DNA of 64,000 bases from 38-11 sp964539975 (GCA_964539975.1 CAZIKK010000009.1:1-64000), one strand, 5' to 3'; counted from the stretch's first letter, positions 1 to 9,082 are shown. The notes: a model not told the origin generated them from the letters alone. Program-made: numbers and translations.

Positions 1-7
1 GCTCACA

Positions 8-46
8 AAAAAGCGTGATTTGGTTTTTAACCGCATCACGCTTTTT
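8..46 (-). terminator. Rho-independent terminator after the efflux operon
   Basis: A perfect 12-bp stem (8-19 with 35-46, GC core GCGTGAT/ATCACGC) has A/T runs on both flanks, so it could stop transcription from either side. It lies just past the stop codon of the TolC-like gene, at the end of the minus-strand efflux operon. Confidence 0.85.
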
Positions 47-51
47 CTGTA

Positions 52-1224
52 TCATCTTCCCATTGCCGGCATCCCTACACCTATCGCATTTTCATACATC
101 ATTCTAGTCAGTTGGTAACCAATAGTCATCTGCGTTTTTCCAATCTGTGCCTGGGTTAGATTGACTTCCGCATCGGATACTTCCTGTAATGTAGCCATGT
201 CATACTGGTAAAGCAGTTTTGTTACCCTTAACGCTTCTTCTAATAACTTGATTGTTTCGTCCATATTATCCAAGGATCTTTCCGTTTTCACAAGATCCAA
301 ATACTTATTTCGAACATCCATCTCGATGTCTCTGTAAGTTTGTTGATAGTCATGTTCCGCTTCAGCCAGTTCTTCCACAGCGAACTTATGTTGTCTCAAA
401 TTAGGTGTGTAATAGGATGTGATTGCCCCCACTTCAATGGCTTTTAGCTCGTATTCTGCTCTCTTGTTTTCAATCTCCGGTCTATTCTCCAAAGCTTGTT
501 CAATCGCCTCTTCCAACTGCATTTCCAACTCTGCTTTTTCCTCTATCTCCGATGTCAATACCACTGTTTCACCTAATCCCAATCCGATGGTATTGTTGAA
601 AGCCAACCGTTCAATATTTAAGTCATCTTCTGCGTTGTGCAAATCTGTCAACGCGGAATTCACAGCAATCTCTGCTTGCAAAAGCTCTAATCTGGTGATC
701 ACACCATTTTCAAAACGAACATTGGCTGTTCTGAGGTGCCCTTTGGCATTTTCATATAAGTGCTGCTGTAGCACCATTGCCTTTTTTGCCAACAAAACAT
801 TGTAATAGGCCGAAGTCGCAGAAATCTTCAGTGCTTCCTCCGTTTGAGCTTTCGTATTCTCCAAAACAGTTAACTGGACTTGAGCACCTTTTACACCATA
901 CCCATTCTTAATCATGAGCGCATTCACGTAATCATTGGTAATGTCACTGGGAATGAATTGGAGGGGTAATTTCAACAAATCACTCATTGTGCTTTGCAAG
1001 TCTCTCTGATTAGACAATAGATCTTTTGTGTCTTCAATTCTTCGGTTGAGGTTGGAAATAGCATAGCTATTTTCTATTGCCAGCTGTTGGGCTTCTTCCA
1101 TAGTAAGTGTCCAGATATCTGCAACTGCTTCTACTGCGTCTTCTTCAGAAGCATCTTCAGCAAATATGGGGAATGAGACCAACAACATCATAGCGCACAT
1201 CAGTGCAATCAATCTTTTTTTCAT
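52..1224 (-). CDS. TolC-family efflux protein
   Basis: Predicted 390-residue TolC/OEP-family protein, the outer channel of a three-part RND exporter. It starts with a signal peptide (MKKRLIALM, then a hydrophobic stretch ending near SFPIFA). The rest is long, charged, heptad-like helices in two similar halves, as in TolC. I chose the ATG at 1224 because GGAGG sits directly upstream; an in-frame start at 1248 lacks a ribosome site. It is the last gene of the adaptor-pump-regulator-TolC operon, one base after the TetR stop codon. A TolC-type protein is odd in a lineage that otherwise looks single-membraned; it may span the wall or the family role may differ. The family call is firm, the cellular location is not. 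Confidence 0.85.
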   Translation of the reverse strand: MKKRLIALMCAMMLLVSFPIFAEDASEEDAVEAVADIWTLTMEEAQQLAIENSYAISNLNRRIEDTKDLLSNQRDLQSTMSDLLKLPLQFIPSDITNDYVNALMIKNGYGVKGAQVQLTVLENTKAQTEEALKISATSAYYNVLLAKKAMVLQQHLYENAKGHLRTANVRFENGVITRLELLQAEIAVNSALTDLHNAEDDLNIERLAFNNTIGLGLGETVVLTSEIEEKAELEMQLEEAIEQALENRPEIENKRAEYELKAIEVGAITSYYTPNLRQHKFAVEELAEAEHDYQQTYRDIEMDVRNKYLDLVKTERSLDNMDETIKLLEEALRVTKLLYQYDMATLQEVSDAEVNLTQAQIGKTQMTIGYQLTRMMYENAIGVGMPAMGR

Positions 1225-1225
1225 T

Positions 1226-1810
1226 TTAGTCCTCCTCTGTTTTTCCAAATCCTTTTAACAGGGATTCGATCACACCATCATAATCCACTGTTTTGTTCTG
1301 GTGGTGCAAAACTTTCGCACCCATATAGTTGCCGGAGATTCCCATAATCATGCCTGCCATTAATTCCCGGTCAATCTCTTTTCTTAACACCTCTTCCTGG
1401 ATTCCTTGATCCACTAACTCAATAAGTTTCTTATGATACATGGTCATATAGGTAATGAAGCTTTCTTTTATTCTAACAGAAATGAACTCATTGTGTGCCA
1501 AGAAGTTTTCTGCCAAACTGCTTTGACTTGCAATGTAATCAAACTTAAAAGCCAGATAATGTCTCAGTTTTTCTTTAAAAGGAACCGGAGCATTGAAAAT
1601 TTCTGCCATTTCTTCATATCCCTTCTTGAAGTGTGCAATCAAAGCTTCTTCAAAAATTTCTTTTTTGCTTTCAAAATACTCATACACTGTTCCTTTTCCT
1701 ATTCCTGCCATTTTTGCCACATCGCTGACTTTTGCGGCATGATAGCCTTTCTCTGTAAAAACAATCGTCGCAGCATTCAAAATTCTATGTTTTTTACTAA
1801 TTGCCTTCAT
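1226..1810 (-). CDS. TetR/AcrR-family repressor of the efflux operon
   Basis: A 194-residue TetR-family regulator. The N-terminal helix-turn-helix is clear (about residues 24-45, including VAKMAGIGKGTVYEYF), followed by an all-helical ligand-binding and dimer domain of normal length. The ATG at 1810 has GGAGG upstream and overlaps the end of the RND pump gene by 14 bases, so the two are translationally coupled. It sits inside the operon, third of four genes, instead of being divergent. The palindrome at 6043-6058 just downstream of the operon promoter is a typical TetR-family operator, so I infer autorepression relieved by a pump substrate. The ligand cannot be read from the sequence. Confidence 0.93.
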   Translation of the reverse strand: MKAISKKHRILNAATIVFTEKGYHAAKVSDVAKMAGIGKGTVYEYFESKKEIFEEALIAHFKKGYEEMAEIFNAPVPFKEKLRHYLAFKFDYIASQSSLAENFLAHNEFISVRIKESFITYMTMYHKKLIELVDQGIQEEVLRKEIDRELMAGMIMGISGNYMGAKVLHHQNKTVDYDGVIESLLKGFGKTEED

Positions 1811-4800
1811 GTCTTATGTCCTCCAGTTTGAATGCTTTTCTTTTTATCCAACCTGCAACATCATCGATGATACTATACACGACTGGTACATAAACCAATG
1901 TCAAGACAGTGGAAAGCATTAGTCCACCTATCACCACAATTGCCATGGGCATTTGCAATTCTGAACCTTCTCCTATGCCCAAGGATAGTGGCAACAAAGC
2001 TAATATGGTGGTCATGGCTGTCATCAGAATAGGTCTCAAGCGAATAGGGCCCGCATTTAAAATGGCTTCGTTTTTACTCTCTCCTCTACTCCTGCGTTTA
2101 TTGATGTAATCAATAAGCACAATGGCATTGTTGACAACAATCCCCACCAAAACAATAAATCCTATTAGTGCTGGGACGCTCAAGTCCTGTCGTGTAACCA
2201 CCAATCCAAGAAACCCACCAGACAAGGCTAATGGCACAGAAAACATAATCGCAAGTGGTTGTATCAAGGACTCGAATTGAGCTGCCAAAATCATATATAC
2301 CAACATCACTGCCAAAATCATAACCAGAACCAAGTCGTTAAAGGCATCTTCAATCAATTCAACCTCTCCTCCAGTCGACAAGGAATAGCCTTGTGGCATG
2401 TTATAATCATCAAGAAGTGCCATGATGTCGTTGGTGACACTTTGAACATCTCTTCCATAAGTGTCCGCACTGACCGTTACCACTCTTGCCTGGTTCTCTC
2501 TTTGAATACTCACAGGCCCTCTGTCTAAAACGACTTCTGCCACTTGAGACAACGGCACCGTCGTACCTGCTGGCGTGCTAATAGGCAGCAACTCAAGATT
2601 TGTAACGCTTTGGCTGTAAAAGGCATCTCCTTTCAACACCACATCAATTTCTTCTCCATCCAACTTGATTCGAGTAGCCGTAGTGCCGGATAAGGTACTT
2701 CTAACTGTGTTGGCTATTGTATAGGCATTCAGGCCATATTGCGAGGCTCGATCTTTATCCACTCGAACTTGTATCTCTGGAATCCCTTCTTCCAATGACA
2801 CAGAAATTTCACGAGTGCCTTCAACCGATTCCATCATGCTTTGGATATCGTAACTAATGTCCTCTAAAGTTTGAAGGTCATCTCCTCGGATGCTGATACT
2901 AATGCCCCCTCCACCAAATCCTCCTGCCATCATCATGGATGCAGATGAAACGCCAATCTCCGCTCCTGGAATGTCACGGGTTTTCTGCCTGATTTCATCA
3001 GCAATATCGAATGTGTTTCGATCTCTATCAGACAACGGCACCAAAGTAACCGATAGGCTGGCTCTGTTGCCACTTCCAGATCCCATTCCCATCATGCTTC
3101 CAGTACCAATGGTCGTGAACACATATTCCACTTCTTCTATTTCGCGCAATATCTCTTCAATCTCCAAAGACAGGGCTTCTGTCTCTTTCAATTCCGATCC
3201 TATAGGCAATCGAATACTGATATCCAGTTGTCCTTCATCTGTCTCTGGAAAGAAAGATGACCCAACAGTTGCCAAAGATCCAAAGCTTCCCGCAAACAAA
3301 ACCATACCTATCAAAAATACGGCTAATCTATGCCTAAGACCTATCCCAAGGACTTTTTTGTAAAATCGTTTCAATCTTCCCATTAGCCCTTTTTCATTGG
3401 AGCCTTCTTCTTTCTCATAATTGACGCTGTATTTTGTGCTCTTTCCAAGTAGTAATTTGGAAGACATCATAGGAATCAATGTCAGAGCAATAGCCAATGA
3501 ACTGACCAGTGAGAATGTAACGGTCATTGCCAGTTCTTTGAAAATCGTCGATGTGATCCCTTCCACAAAAACAATTGGCAGGAATACCGCAATTGTTGTC
3601 AAAGTTGATGCAGTTACAGCAGTTGAAACCTCGTTCGCTCCAAGAATCGCAGCCTTTGAAGGATCCAATCCTTCACCACGATGCCTGAATATGTTCTCCA
3701 ATACAACAATGGCGTTATCTACCAACATCCCAATCCCCAATGCCAGTCCACCTAAGGTCATGATATTCATGGTAACATCCACAAAATACATCAGTATAAA
3801 TGTCGCGATGACTGAAACAGGTATCGCCACACCAATAATCATAGTCGATCGGATGTTTTTTAAAAACAAAGCCAATATCAATATCGCCAAAGCACCACCT
3901 GCAAGGGCGCTTTTTACCATTTGAAAGATTGCCAAGTTTATAAATTCCGCTTGGTCAAACACCACTCGAATCGTCAGATTGCCATACTCTGATTGTAGTT
4001 TTTCGACTTCCTCTTGGATGATTCGACTTACATTCACAGTGTTAACACCTGATTGTTTCATTAAGGTCAATTCTAATGTTTCTTCTCCATTGTATTTAGC
4101 AATGCTTGTTCTTTCTGCCTGAACCAAATTAACTTCAGCCACATCTCTTAGTCTAACCGTTCCACCCCGTGGCAAAGGAATGTTGACTTGACGAAGAGCA
4201 TCCACACTCTCGAACTCTCCCATTGTTCGAACAGTCAAGGAATTATCTCCTCTAAAAACCTGTCCCCCTGGTAAATTGAGGTTCTCAGCTGCTAAAATTT
4301 GTCCTATGTATTCTCCTGTCAAGCCATACCCTCTGACACGACTATCGATCAATTGTATTTCAACTTCCTGTGAATAGCCACCACTAACTGATACCGACGC
4401 CACGCCTGGAATTCTTTCCAACCTTGTTTTGACAATATCTTCCGCTAAATTCTGAGTGGTAATAAAATCCCCTTGACTTTCGACCGTCAAGTACATAATG
4501 GGAATGGCATTAGGATCAAACTTAAAAACCGTTGGATTCCCTGAACCTTGGGGCAAGTAACCTTTCACCAAGTCAATTTTTTCACGCATTTCCAGCGCTG
4601 CAAATTCCATATCTGTCCCAAATCCAAATTGGAGAATGACAAGCGAATTTCCTTGAGACGACATCGATGTTATTGTATCAATGTTTTCAACTGTTGAAAG
4701 CACATCCTCTAATGGCCGCGTAATCATGTTTTCCATTTCTTCCGGTCCTACCCCAGAATAAGTGGTAGATACCACCGCAATAGGATATTCTATGGAAGGC

Positions 4801-4907
4801 AACAAATCTATGGGAAGCCTTGAAAACGACACCACTCCAATCAGTATTACTACCAAAACAACCATGGCTATGGCTACCGGTCTTTTTACGGATAATCTGG
4901 ACAACAT
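1797..4907 (-). CDS. RND-family efflux pump (AcrB/SwrC-like)
   Basis: A 1036-residue RND permease, the usual length for the hydrophobe/amphiphile efflux family. The N-terminal membrane helix (SVKRPVAIAMVVLVV) is followed by a large porter domain. The helix-4 motif GIGMLVDNAIVVLEN carries the proton-relay Asp, and the matching helix-10 motif is VGIVVNNAIVLIDY, so the two halves are the expected internal duplication. The closest well-studied Gram-positive relative by type is Bacillus SwrC (self-resistance to surfactin); that is a family comparison, not a substrate call. A ribosome site (AGGGG) precedes the ATG, two bases after the adaptor stop. Antiport of amphiphiles or drugs across the membrane is the likely role. 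Confidence 0.95.
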   Translation of the reverse strand: MLSRLSVKRPVAIAMVVLVVILIGVVSFSRLPIDLLPSIEYPIAVVSTTYSGVGPEEMENMITRPLEDVLSTVENIDTITSMSSQGNSLVILQFGFGTDMEFAALEMREKIDLVKGYLPQGSGNPTVFKFDPNAIPIMYLTVESQGDFITTQNLAEDIVKTRLERIPGVASVSVSGGYSQEVEIQLIDSRVRGYGLTGEYIGQILAAENLNLPGGQVFRGDNSLTVRTMGEFESVDALRQVNIPLPRGGTVRLRDVAEVNLVQAERTSIAKYNGEETLELTLMKQSGVNTVNVSRIIQEEVEKLQSEYGNLTIRVVFDQAEFINLAIFQMVKSALAGGALAILILALFLKNIRSTMIIGVAIPVSVIATFILMYFVDVTMNIMTLGGLALGIGMLVDNAIVVLENIFRHRGEGLDPSKAAILGANEVSTAVTASTLTTIAVFLPIVFVEGITSTIFKELAMTVTFSLVSSLAIALTLIPMMSSKLLLGKSTKYSVNYEKEEGSNEKGLMGRLKRFYKKVLGIGLRHRLAVFLIGMVLFAGSFGSLATVGSSFFPETDEGQLDISIRLPIGSELKETEALSLEIEEILREIEEVEYVFTTIGTGSMMGMGSGSGNRASLSVTLVPLSDRDRNTFDIADEIRQKTRDIPGAEIGVSSASMMMAGGFGGGGISISIRGDDLQTLEDISYDIQSMMESVEGTREISVSLEEGIPEIQVRVDKDRASQYGLNAYTIANTVRSTLSGTTATRIKLDGEEIDVVLKGDAFYSQSVTNLELLPISTPAGTTVPLSQVAEVVLDRGPVSIQRENQARVVTVSADTYGRDVQSVTNDIMALLDDYNMPQGYSLSTGGEVELIEDAFNDLVLVMILAVMLVYMILAAQFESLIQPLAIMFSVPLALSGGFLGLVVTRQDLSVPALIGFIVLVGIVVNNAIVLIDYINKRRSRGESKNEAILNAGPIRLRPILMTAMTTILALLPLSLGIGEGSELQMPMAIVVIGGLMLSTVLTLVYVPVVYSIIDDVAGWIKRKAFKLEDIRHEGN

Positions 4908-4909
4908 GA

Positions 4910-6019
4910 CTATTCACCCCTCACAACTTTGATGAGGCTACCGTCACTAACGTAGTTTTGCCCTCTGACGATGACTCGGTCACCTGCTTCGATGCCGGAT
5001 ACAATTTCTACCCTTCTTCCAGTATCCAAGCCTGTTACAACAACTCTTTCCTCTGCCATTTCATCAATAGCCACAAAGACAATCTGATCCTCTCCCCTCT
5101 GCATAACCGCATTACTTGGAATTGAAATCACATTCTCTCTTTCATCCGTATAGATGGTCACTCTTCCAAACATCCCCGGGCGCACTTTTCCATTGTTTTC
5201 GACAACTGCTTCAACAGAGTAAAGACCAGTCATGGAATCGACAGTTCTTCCAACATGGCTAATGTGTGTCGAAATATCCACTCCCGCAGAATCAATCACC
5301 AAATCCACGGACTGTCCCACCGCTAATTCATTCACCCTATTCTCCGCCACGTCGATTCTTACATGCAATTGATCCAAGTCCATAATCATCATTGCAGGTT
5401 GTGAATTCAAAGCGATTTGTCCTTCTTTTATATCCACATTCATAATTGTTCCAGACATAGGTGCTTTAACTGAAACATTGCTCAACGCATCTCTTGCTTG
5501 CTCGACGGCTAGCCTCGCTTGATCAACACCTCGGGCTGCAGCTTCCAAAGGCTTGTCGGATGCTGCCAATTCTGCTTGTTGGTACTGGGCTTTTGAAACC
5601 ACCCCTTCTTCATAAAGGGCTTTTGTTCGTTCATAAGCATCTTTTGCTGCTTGGATTTGTTCCACAGTCATGTTGTAATTGGCTTCTGCAGCTCTTAAGG
5701 CAGCTTGTGCTTGATCTACTTGACTTTGAATGCTTTTTCGATCCAAAGTAAAAAGCACATCGTCCTTATCTACCACATCTCCTTCTGTCACATAAAGCCT
5801 TTCTACTTCTGCAACTAAAGGTGCCATTACAAAAGCATCCTCTCCAGGATAAACTCTTCCAGTATAGTTGTTCTCAAAATATAATCTCTCTCTGTTTGCC
5901 GTTTCTATTTCAACCGCAATATAACTTGCTTCCTGAACGTCTGTTGGCTCTTCATTTGAACAAGCCACTACCGTCATCATTATTAGGATAAACGCTAGTA
6001 TCAAGGTGGTTTTTTTCAT
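4910..6019 (-). CDS. RND periplasmic-adaptor (membrane fusion) lipoprotein
   Basis: A 369-residue HlyD/AcrA-type adaptor. The lipoprotein signal peptide ends in the lipobox VVAC (Cys at about residue 20), so the protein should be lipid-anchored on the outer face of the cytoplasmic membrane. A biotinyl-lipoyl-like half (VAEVERLYVTEGDVVDKDD) and its partner (VKAPMSGTIMNVDIKEGQ) flank an alpha-helical hairpin at about residues 98-180, followed by beta-barrel and membrane-proximal domains. GGAGG lies 7 bases before the ATG. First gene of the efflux operon, directly behind a good promoter and TetR-type operator. It links the RND pump to the TolC-like protein. Confidence 0.95.
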   Translation of the reverse strand: MKKTTLILAFILIMMTVVACSNEEPTDVQEASYIAVEIETANRERLYFENNYTGRVYPGEDAFVMAPLVAEVERLYVTEGDVVDKDDVLFTLDRKSIQSQVDQAQAALRAAEANYNMTVEQIQAAKDAYERTKALYEEGVVSKAQYQQAELAASDKPLEAAARGVDQARLAVEQARDALSNVSVKAPMSGTIMNVDIKEGQIALNSQPAMMIMDLDQLHVRIDVAENRVNELAVGQSVDLVIDSAGVDISTHISHVGRTVDSMTGLYSVEAVVENNGKVRPGMFGRVTIYTDERENVISIPSNAVMQRGEDQIVFVAIDEMAEERVVVTGLDTGRRVEIVSGIEAGDRVIVRGQNYVSDGSLIKVVRGE

Positions 6020-6042
6020 GCTATTCCTCCATTGCTATGTTT

Positions 6043-6058
6043 CTGACCGACTGGTCAG
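6043..6058. promoter_or_regulatory. TetR-type operator
   Basis: Perfect inverted repeat CTGACC-GACT-GGTCAG, between the -10 box (6066-6071) and the first start codon (6019) of the efflux operon. TGACCxxxxGGTCA-like palindromes are common TetR/AcrR-family operators. Repression by the TetR gene at 1226-1810 is inferred from position. Confidence 0.8.
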
Positions 6059-6065
6059 TTCTTAA

Positions 6066-6094
6066 ATAATAGCACAGCTGTGCCTATAAATCAA
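6066..6094 (-). promoter_or_regulatory. Sigma-A promoter of the efflux operon
   Basis: TTGATT (6089-6094), a 17-bp spacer and TATTAT (6066-6071) on the minus strand. The spacer contains the perfect 12-bp palindrome GCACAGCTGTGC (6072-6083), a possible second regulator site in addition to the TetR-type operator just downstream. Confidence 0.8.
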
Positions 6095-6184
6095 ATGTTT
6101 CCATTTATCATACTTCCTTATTCTTGTATTTGTATTAATTTTTGACGTCAACACTTGATTTTCAATTGATTTTCAATAATCCTA

Positions 6185-6212
6185 TTGTCTTTTATGGGAT
6201 AGATGATAAAAT
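6185..6212 (+). promoter_or_regulatory. Promoter of the rubredoxin-like gene
   Basis: TTGTCT (6185-6190), 16-bp spacer, TAAAAT (6207-6212), about 40 bases ahead of the start codon at 6251. Confidence 0.6.
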
Positions 6213-6250
6213 AGAATTGAAATGATTTCAAAATTCAAGGAGGTTTTTTA

Positions 6251-6586
6251 ATGGAAAAATTGCTTAAATGCTCAGTATGTGGATTTGTGACCGAAGAAAG
6301 TAAATTGGGTGAAAAATGTCCTAAGTGTGGTGCACCAAAAGAAAAATTTGAGGTGTTGAGTGAAGAGGCAGCTGAAAAAATCATCATGTCTGATAGGACC
6401 AATGACATTCATATGGACATCATTAATTTGTGTATGGCCATCGATGAATTAGCTGCTGAAGGAGAAGAATTAGATCTAGATCCACCTTGCGTAGATGTAT
6501 TTAAAAAAGCACAAGACATGGCTTGGCAATTGAAACAAATGTGCAAAGCTGAGTTGGCCGGTCACATGGGTAAAGGTAAATGGTAG
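6251..6586 (+). CDS. Small rubredoxin-like iron/zinc protein
   Basis: A 111-residue protein. Residues 1-35 form a rubredoxin-type knuckle pair, CSVCGF and CPKCGAP, the arrangement seen at the end of rubrerythrins. The remainder (about 36-105) is helical and acidic, with two more Cys (PPCVD and QMCKAE) and a His-containing end (GHMGKGKW). There is no rubrerythrin di-iron helix pair (no ExxH repeats), so this is not a complete rubrerythrin. It has AAGGAGG before the ATG, its own promoter and its own terminator, so it is a single-gene unit. A role in electron transfer or oxidative-stress defence is plausible for a rubredoxin-like site but unproven here. Confidence 0.85.
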   Translation: MEKLLKCSVCGFVTEESKLGEKCPKCGAPKEKFEVLSEEAAEKIIMSDRTNDIHMDIINLCMAIDELAAEGEELDLDPPCVDVFKKAQDMAWQLKQMCKAELAGHMGKGKW

Positions 6587-6590
6587 AATA

Positions 6591-6619
6591 AAAAAAACGG
6601 CATTTTGCCGTTTTTTTTT
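6591..6619. terminator. Bidirectional terminator
   Basis: Stem of AAAAAAACGGCA with TGCCGTTTTTTT closing a short loop, with T-runs in both directions. It separates the convergent rubredoxin-like gene and YeeE/YedE gene. Confidence 0.9.
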
Positions 6620-6623
6620 ATTC

Positions 6624-7181
6624 TTATAATCCTGCTACCTCAAGAATAATCATCATTACTGCCAATACACCAGATATGGGGAGCGTATAGCGAAACGGAT
6701 TTCCCTCGAACACTTCAAACAAAGTTTTCTCGCTAAAACGATCTTCTGTAATGATTTTTTTACTCTTCAAAGTGCTATACATAGCTGCGTATACGCCTGA
6801 TCCAATAATGATACCCAACATCCCTCCAAGAAGACCATCCAGATAACCATTTCCAACAGCACCAGCAATGGTCCCTGGACAATATCCCAAAGTACCGAAT
6901 CCTATTCCAAATAACAACCCACCAATCACAGCGTTTTTAATGGAACCCGCTTTCACATGGAGTTGAATCTTTTGTTTTGGGTAGAGGTAACTAATTCCTA
7001 ACATGGTTACAATGACAGCAGATAACATGATTTTTAGAACAGTGAAGTCCATTAATCTCAGCTGCCCCAGTATGACATCGTATTTTGTTACCCCTCCTTT
7101 ATGTAACAAAAATCCAAAAACAATTCCCATGAGCAAACCAAAAAACAATTGCATGCCCTTATTATCGTGAAGCTTTGTCAT
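6624..7181 (-). CDS. YeeE/YedE-family sulfur transporter subunit (second half)
   Basis: A 185-residue membrane protein with about five hydrophobic helices. It carries the family motif GFGTLGYCPGTIAGA, whose Cys is the kind of residue that relays thiosulfate in TsuA-type channels. Full TsuA proteins are roughly twice as long; here the transporter is encoded as two adjacent genes, each with one Cys motif, so a heterodimer is likely. AGGAGG precedes the ATG. Last gene of an operon with an SLC13 carrier and a persulfide/rhodanese enzyme, which supports uptake of thiosulfate or a similar reduced sulfur species. The substrate is inferred from the family. Confidence 0.88.
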   Translation of the reverse strand: MTKLHDNKGMQLFFGLLMGIVFGFLLHKGGVTKYDVILGQLRLMDFTVLKIMLSAVIVTMLGISYLYPKQKIQLHVKAGSIKNAVIGGLLFGIGFGTLGYCPGTIAGAVGNGYLDGLLGGMLGIIIGSGVYAAMYSTLKSKKIITEDRFSEKTLFEVFEGNPFRYTLPISGVLAVMMIILEVAGL

Positions 7182-7193
7182 TCCTCACACCTC

Positions 7194-7706
7194 CTATAAT
7201 CCATAGACCAAAAAGGCCGTTACAACGCCGCCAATGAAAAAACAAATCGACGCAATCCAACTAATAATGGATAGCTGACTGGTTCCGCTGATACCATGTC
7301 CACTTGTGCATCCTCCTGCCCATCTGGAACCAATGCCTAATACCACACCGCCAAATACTGCCACAATAAATCGGACAAAAAAACTGCCTGAAATCTCATT
7401 AGCCCACATGGCTGGAACCCATACAATATTAAAGTCTCCAGATAAAGCTGCTGAGAGAAAAGCGCCTATCACAATTCCGATGACCAACATAAAACCCCAG
7501 TCTACATTGGGTGCTGTCTTCAGATAGAACGCATTTTTTTCCACATATTCCTTGTCGAAAATTTTTCGAACCATCCCACTGGCTTTGGCATAACTAGTAG
7601 ATGCTCCCAAAACCTTGTTTGACAACAACAAAGCAATCAAGTTCAAAACGCCTATCAATAGGCCCACCACATAGGGTGACCATTGTACCATTGTAAATGC
7701 TCTCAC
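7194..7706 (-). CDS. YeeE/YedE-family sulfur transporter subunit (first half)
   Basis: A 170-residue membrane protein, the partner of the gene 12 bases downstream. The motif WAGGCTSGHGISG near residue 130 holds the conserved Cys of YeeE/YedE proteins. GTG start at 7706: GGGAGG lies 8 bases upstream, while the later in-frame ATG has no ribosome site. There are about four hydrophobic helices. As part of the SLC13-MBL/rhodanese-YeeE-YeeE operon it probably forms one half of a thiosulfate-type channel that hands sulfur to the rhodanese enzyme. Confidence 0.87.
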   Translation of the reverse strand: MRAFTMVQWSPYVVGLLIGVLNLIALLLSNKVLGASTSYAKASGMVRKIFDKEYVEKNAFYLKTAPNVDWGFMLVIGIVIGAFLSAALSGDFNIVWVPAMWANEISGSFFVRFIVAVFGGVVLGIGSRWAGGCTSGHGISGTSQLSIISWIASICFFIGGVVTAFLVYGL

Positions 7707-7720
7707 AGAATATTCCTCCC

Positions 7721-9082
7721 TTATTTTTTGTAGGCAAGATACCCTTGCATGCCCCCTGCTAGATTCATCACTTGCTTAAACCCTTTTTGTTTCAATATGC
7801 TAATACCAAGATTTGATCTTACTCCAGAGTTACAAACAATTAAGACATCCTTCCCAAGATCCAATTCTTCATATCGAGTCCTTAAGTCTGGAGATGGAAT
7901 ATTGATTGCTCCTTCTATATGATCTTCCTCGTAAGCCAACTTGTCTCTTCCATCGATCAGGATCAAATCATCCGAATCTTTCATAGACTTAAATTCTTCC
8001 GGACTCATTTGTGGCACCTTGTCAACAGGATATCCCATAGCAGCCCAGTTATGCAACCCACCATCCAGATAGCCCACAGTCTGGTCCATGCCAACCCGTT
8101 GCATCCACAATACAGCTTCTTTAGCCTGTTCGTAAGACTCTGCTACCATTAAGATTTTCTTTTCAGGCGGCAATACCCAACCAGCAAATGTGGGTAAATT
8201 GCCAGAGGCATCCAAACTGTAAGACATTGGGATATGCAATCCACCAAAGGCATGATAGCTTCTTACATCTACAATAATGGTGTCTTCTTTTTCACTCATC
8301 TTTTTAAAATCTGGAGGAGATAGTATTGCCATCTCCGGGAGCTGATCAATTGGTTTTGGTCCTACAGCATTGATTTTGCTGCTTCTTGAAAAATGATCTG
8401 GTGCTCCTGGCATATCTTCCGTCAACGCCTTAACAAAAACGTCCACTTCTTTATTTTGGAGGACAGGGTTAAACTTCCTCTCATATCCTATTGTTGACGT
8501 ATATTTGGCCCCCATAGATTTCCCGCACAAGGATCCCGCTCCGTGAGCTGGATATACCTCACAAAAATCAGGCAATTTTAACAATTTGTTGAACAAGCTG
8601 TCATAAAGCTTTCTTGCCAACTCATCCGCACGGTTAGGAAATAGATCCGGTCTTCCCGCATCTCCTACAAATAATGTATCTCCTACAAATACGCTAATAG
8701 GCTCGTCTCCTGTTGCCGTGTCTGTGACCACAAAACTGACATGTTCTGGTGTATGCCCAGGCGTTTCCAATACACTTATTTTCATGTCCTCAATGAAAAA
8801 AACATCTCCTTCTTTTACCCCTTCATGGTCAAATTCCGCTTTTGCTGCTGTTGGCATCACGATCTTAGCGCCTGTTCTTTCAGCCAATTCCATATGGCCC
8901 GAAACAAAATCTGCATGTAAATGTGTCTCTAGGATATGAGTGATTTTTAATCCCAGTTTTCTTGCTTCTTCCACATATATCGTCACATCTCTGCTTGGGT
9001 CCACCACAGCACAAGTTGTATCCCCCGCCAAAATATAAGAGCTATGTGCAATTTTCTCAACATAATAGTGCTTAACAATCAT
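7721..9082 (-). CDS. MBL-fold persulfide-type hydrolase with two rhodanese domains
   Basis: A 453-residue protein in three parts. Residues 1-240 are a metallo-beta-lactamase fold of the ETHE1-like type, with THLHADFVSGH, GDTLFVGDAGRPD and the metal ligand in VYPAHGAG. Residues about 255-350 are a first rhodanese domain that lacks the catalytic Cys (the loop reads MVAESYE), and residues about 355-453 a second with an intact loop, VCNSGVRS. So one rhodanese domain is probably structural and one active in sulfane-sulfur transfer. Family members oxidise or move persulfide sulfur. GGGGAGGG precedes the ATG. Its place between an anion carrier and YeeE/YedE genes supports handling of imported reduced sulfur. 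Confidence 0.9.
   Translation of the reverse strand: MIVKHYYVEKIAHSSYILAGDTTCAVVDPSRDVTIYVEEARKLGLKITHILETHLHADFVSGHMELAERTGAKIVMPTAAKAEFDHEGVKEGDVFFIEDMKISVLETPGHTPEHVSFVVTDTATGDEPISVFVGDTLFVGDAGRPDLFPNRADELARKLYDSLFNKLLKLPDFCEVYPAHGAGSLCGKSMGAKYTSTIGYERKFNPVLQNKEVDVFVKALTEDMPGAPDHFSRSSKINAVGPKPIDQLPEMAILSPPDFKKMSEKEDTIIVDVRSYHAFGGLHIPMSYSLDASGNLPTFAGWVLPPEKKILMVAESYEQAKEAVLWMQRVGMDQTVGYLDGGLHNWAAMGYPVDKVPQMSPEEFKSMKDSDDLILIDGRDKLAYEEDHIEGAINIPSPDLRTRYEELDLGKDVLIVCNSGVRSNLGISILKQKGFKQVMNLAGGMQGYLAYKK

Noticed and set aside
419..805. 128-codon open frame on the plus strand inside the TolC-like gene
   Set aside because: Shadow of the real minus-strand gene: no ribosome site and no protein-like composition.
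2890..3924. Plus-strand open frames of 157 and 167 codons inside the RND gene
   Set aside because: They mirror the long coding frame on the minus strand, lack ribosome sites and look like antisense translations.
6251..6586. Full rubrerythrin
   Set aside because: Only the rubredoxin-type Cys pairs are present; the di-iron four-helix signature is missing.
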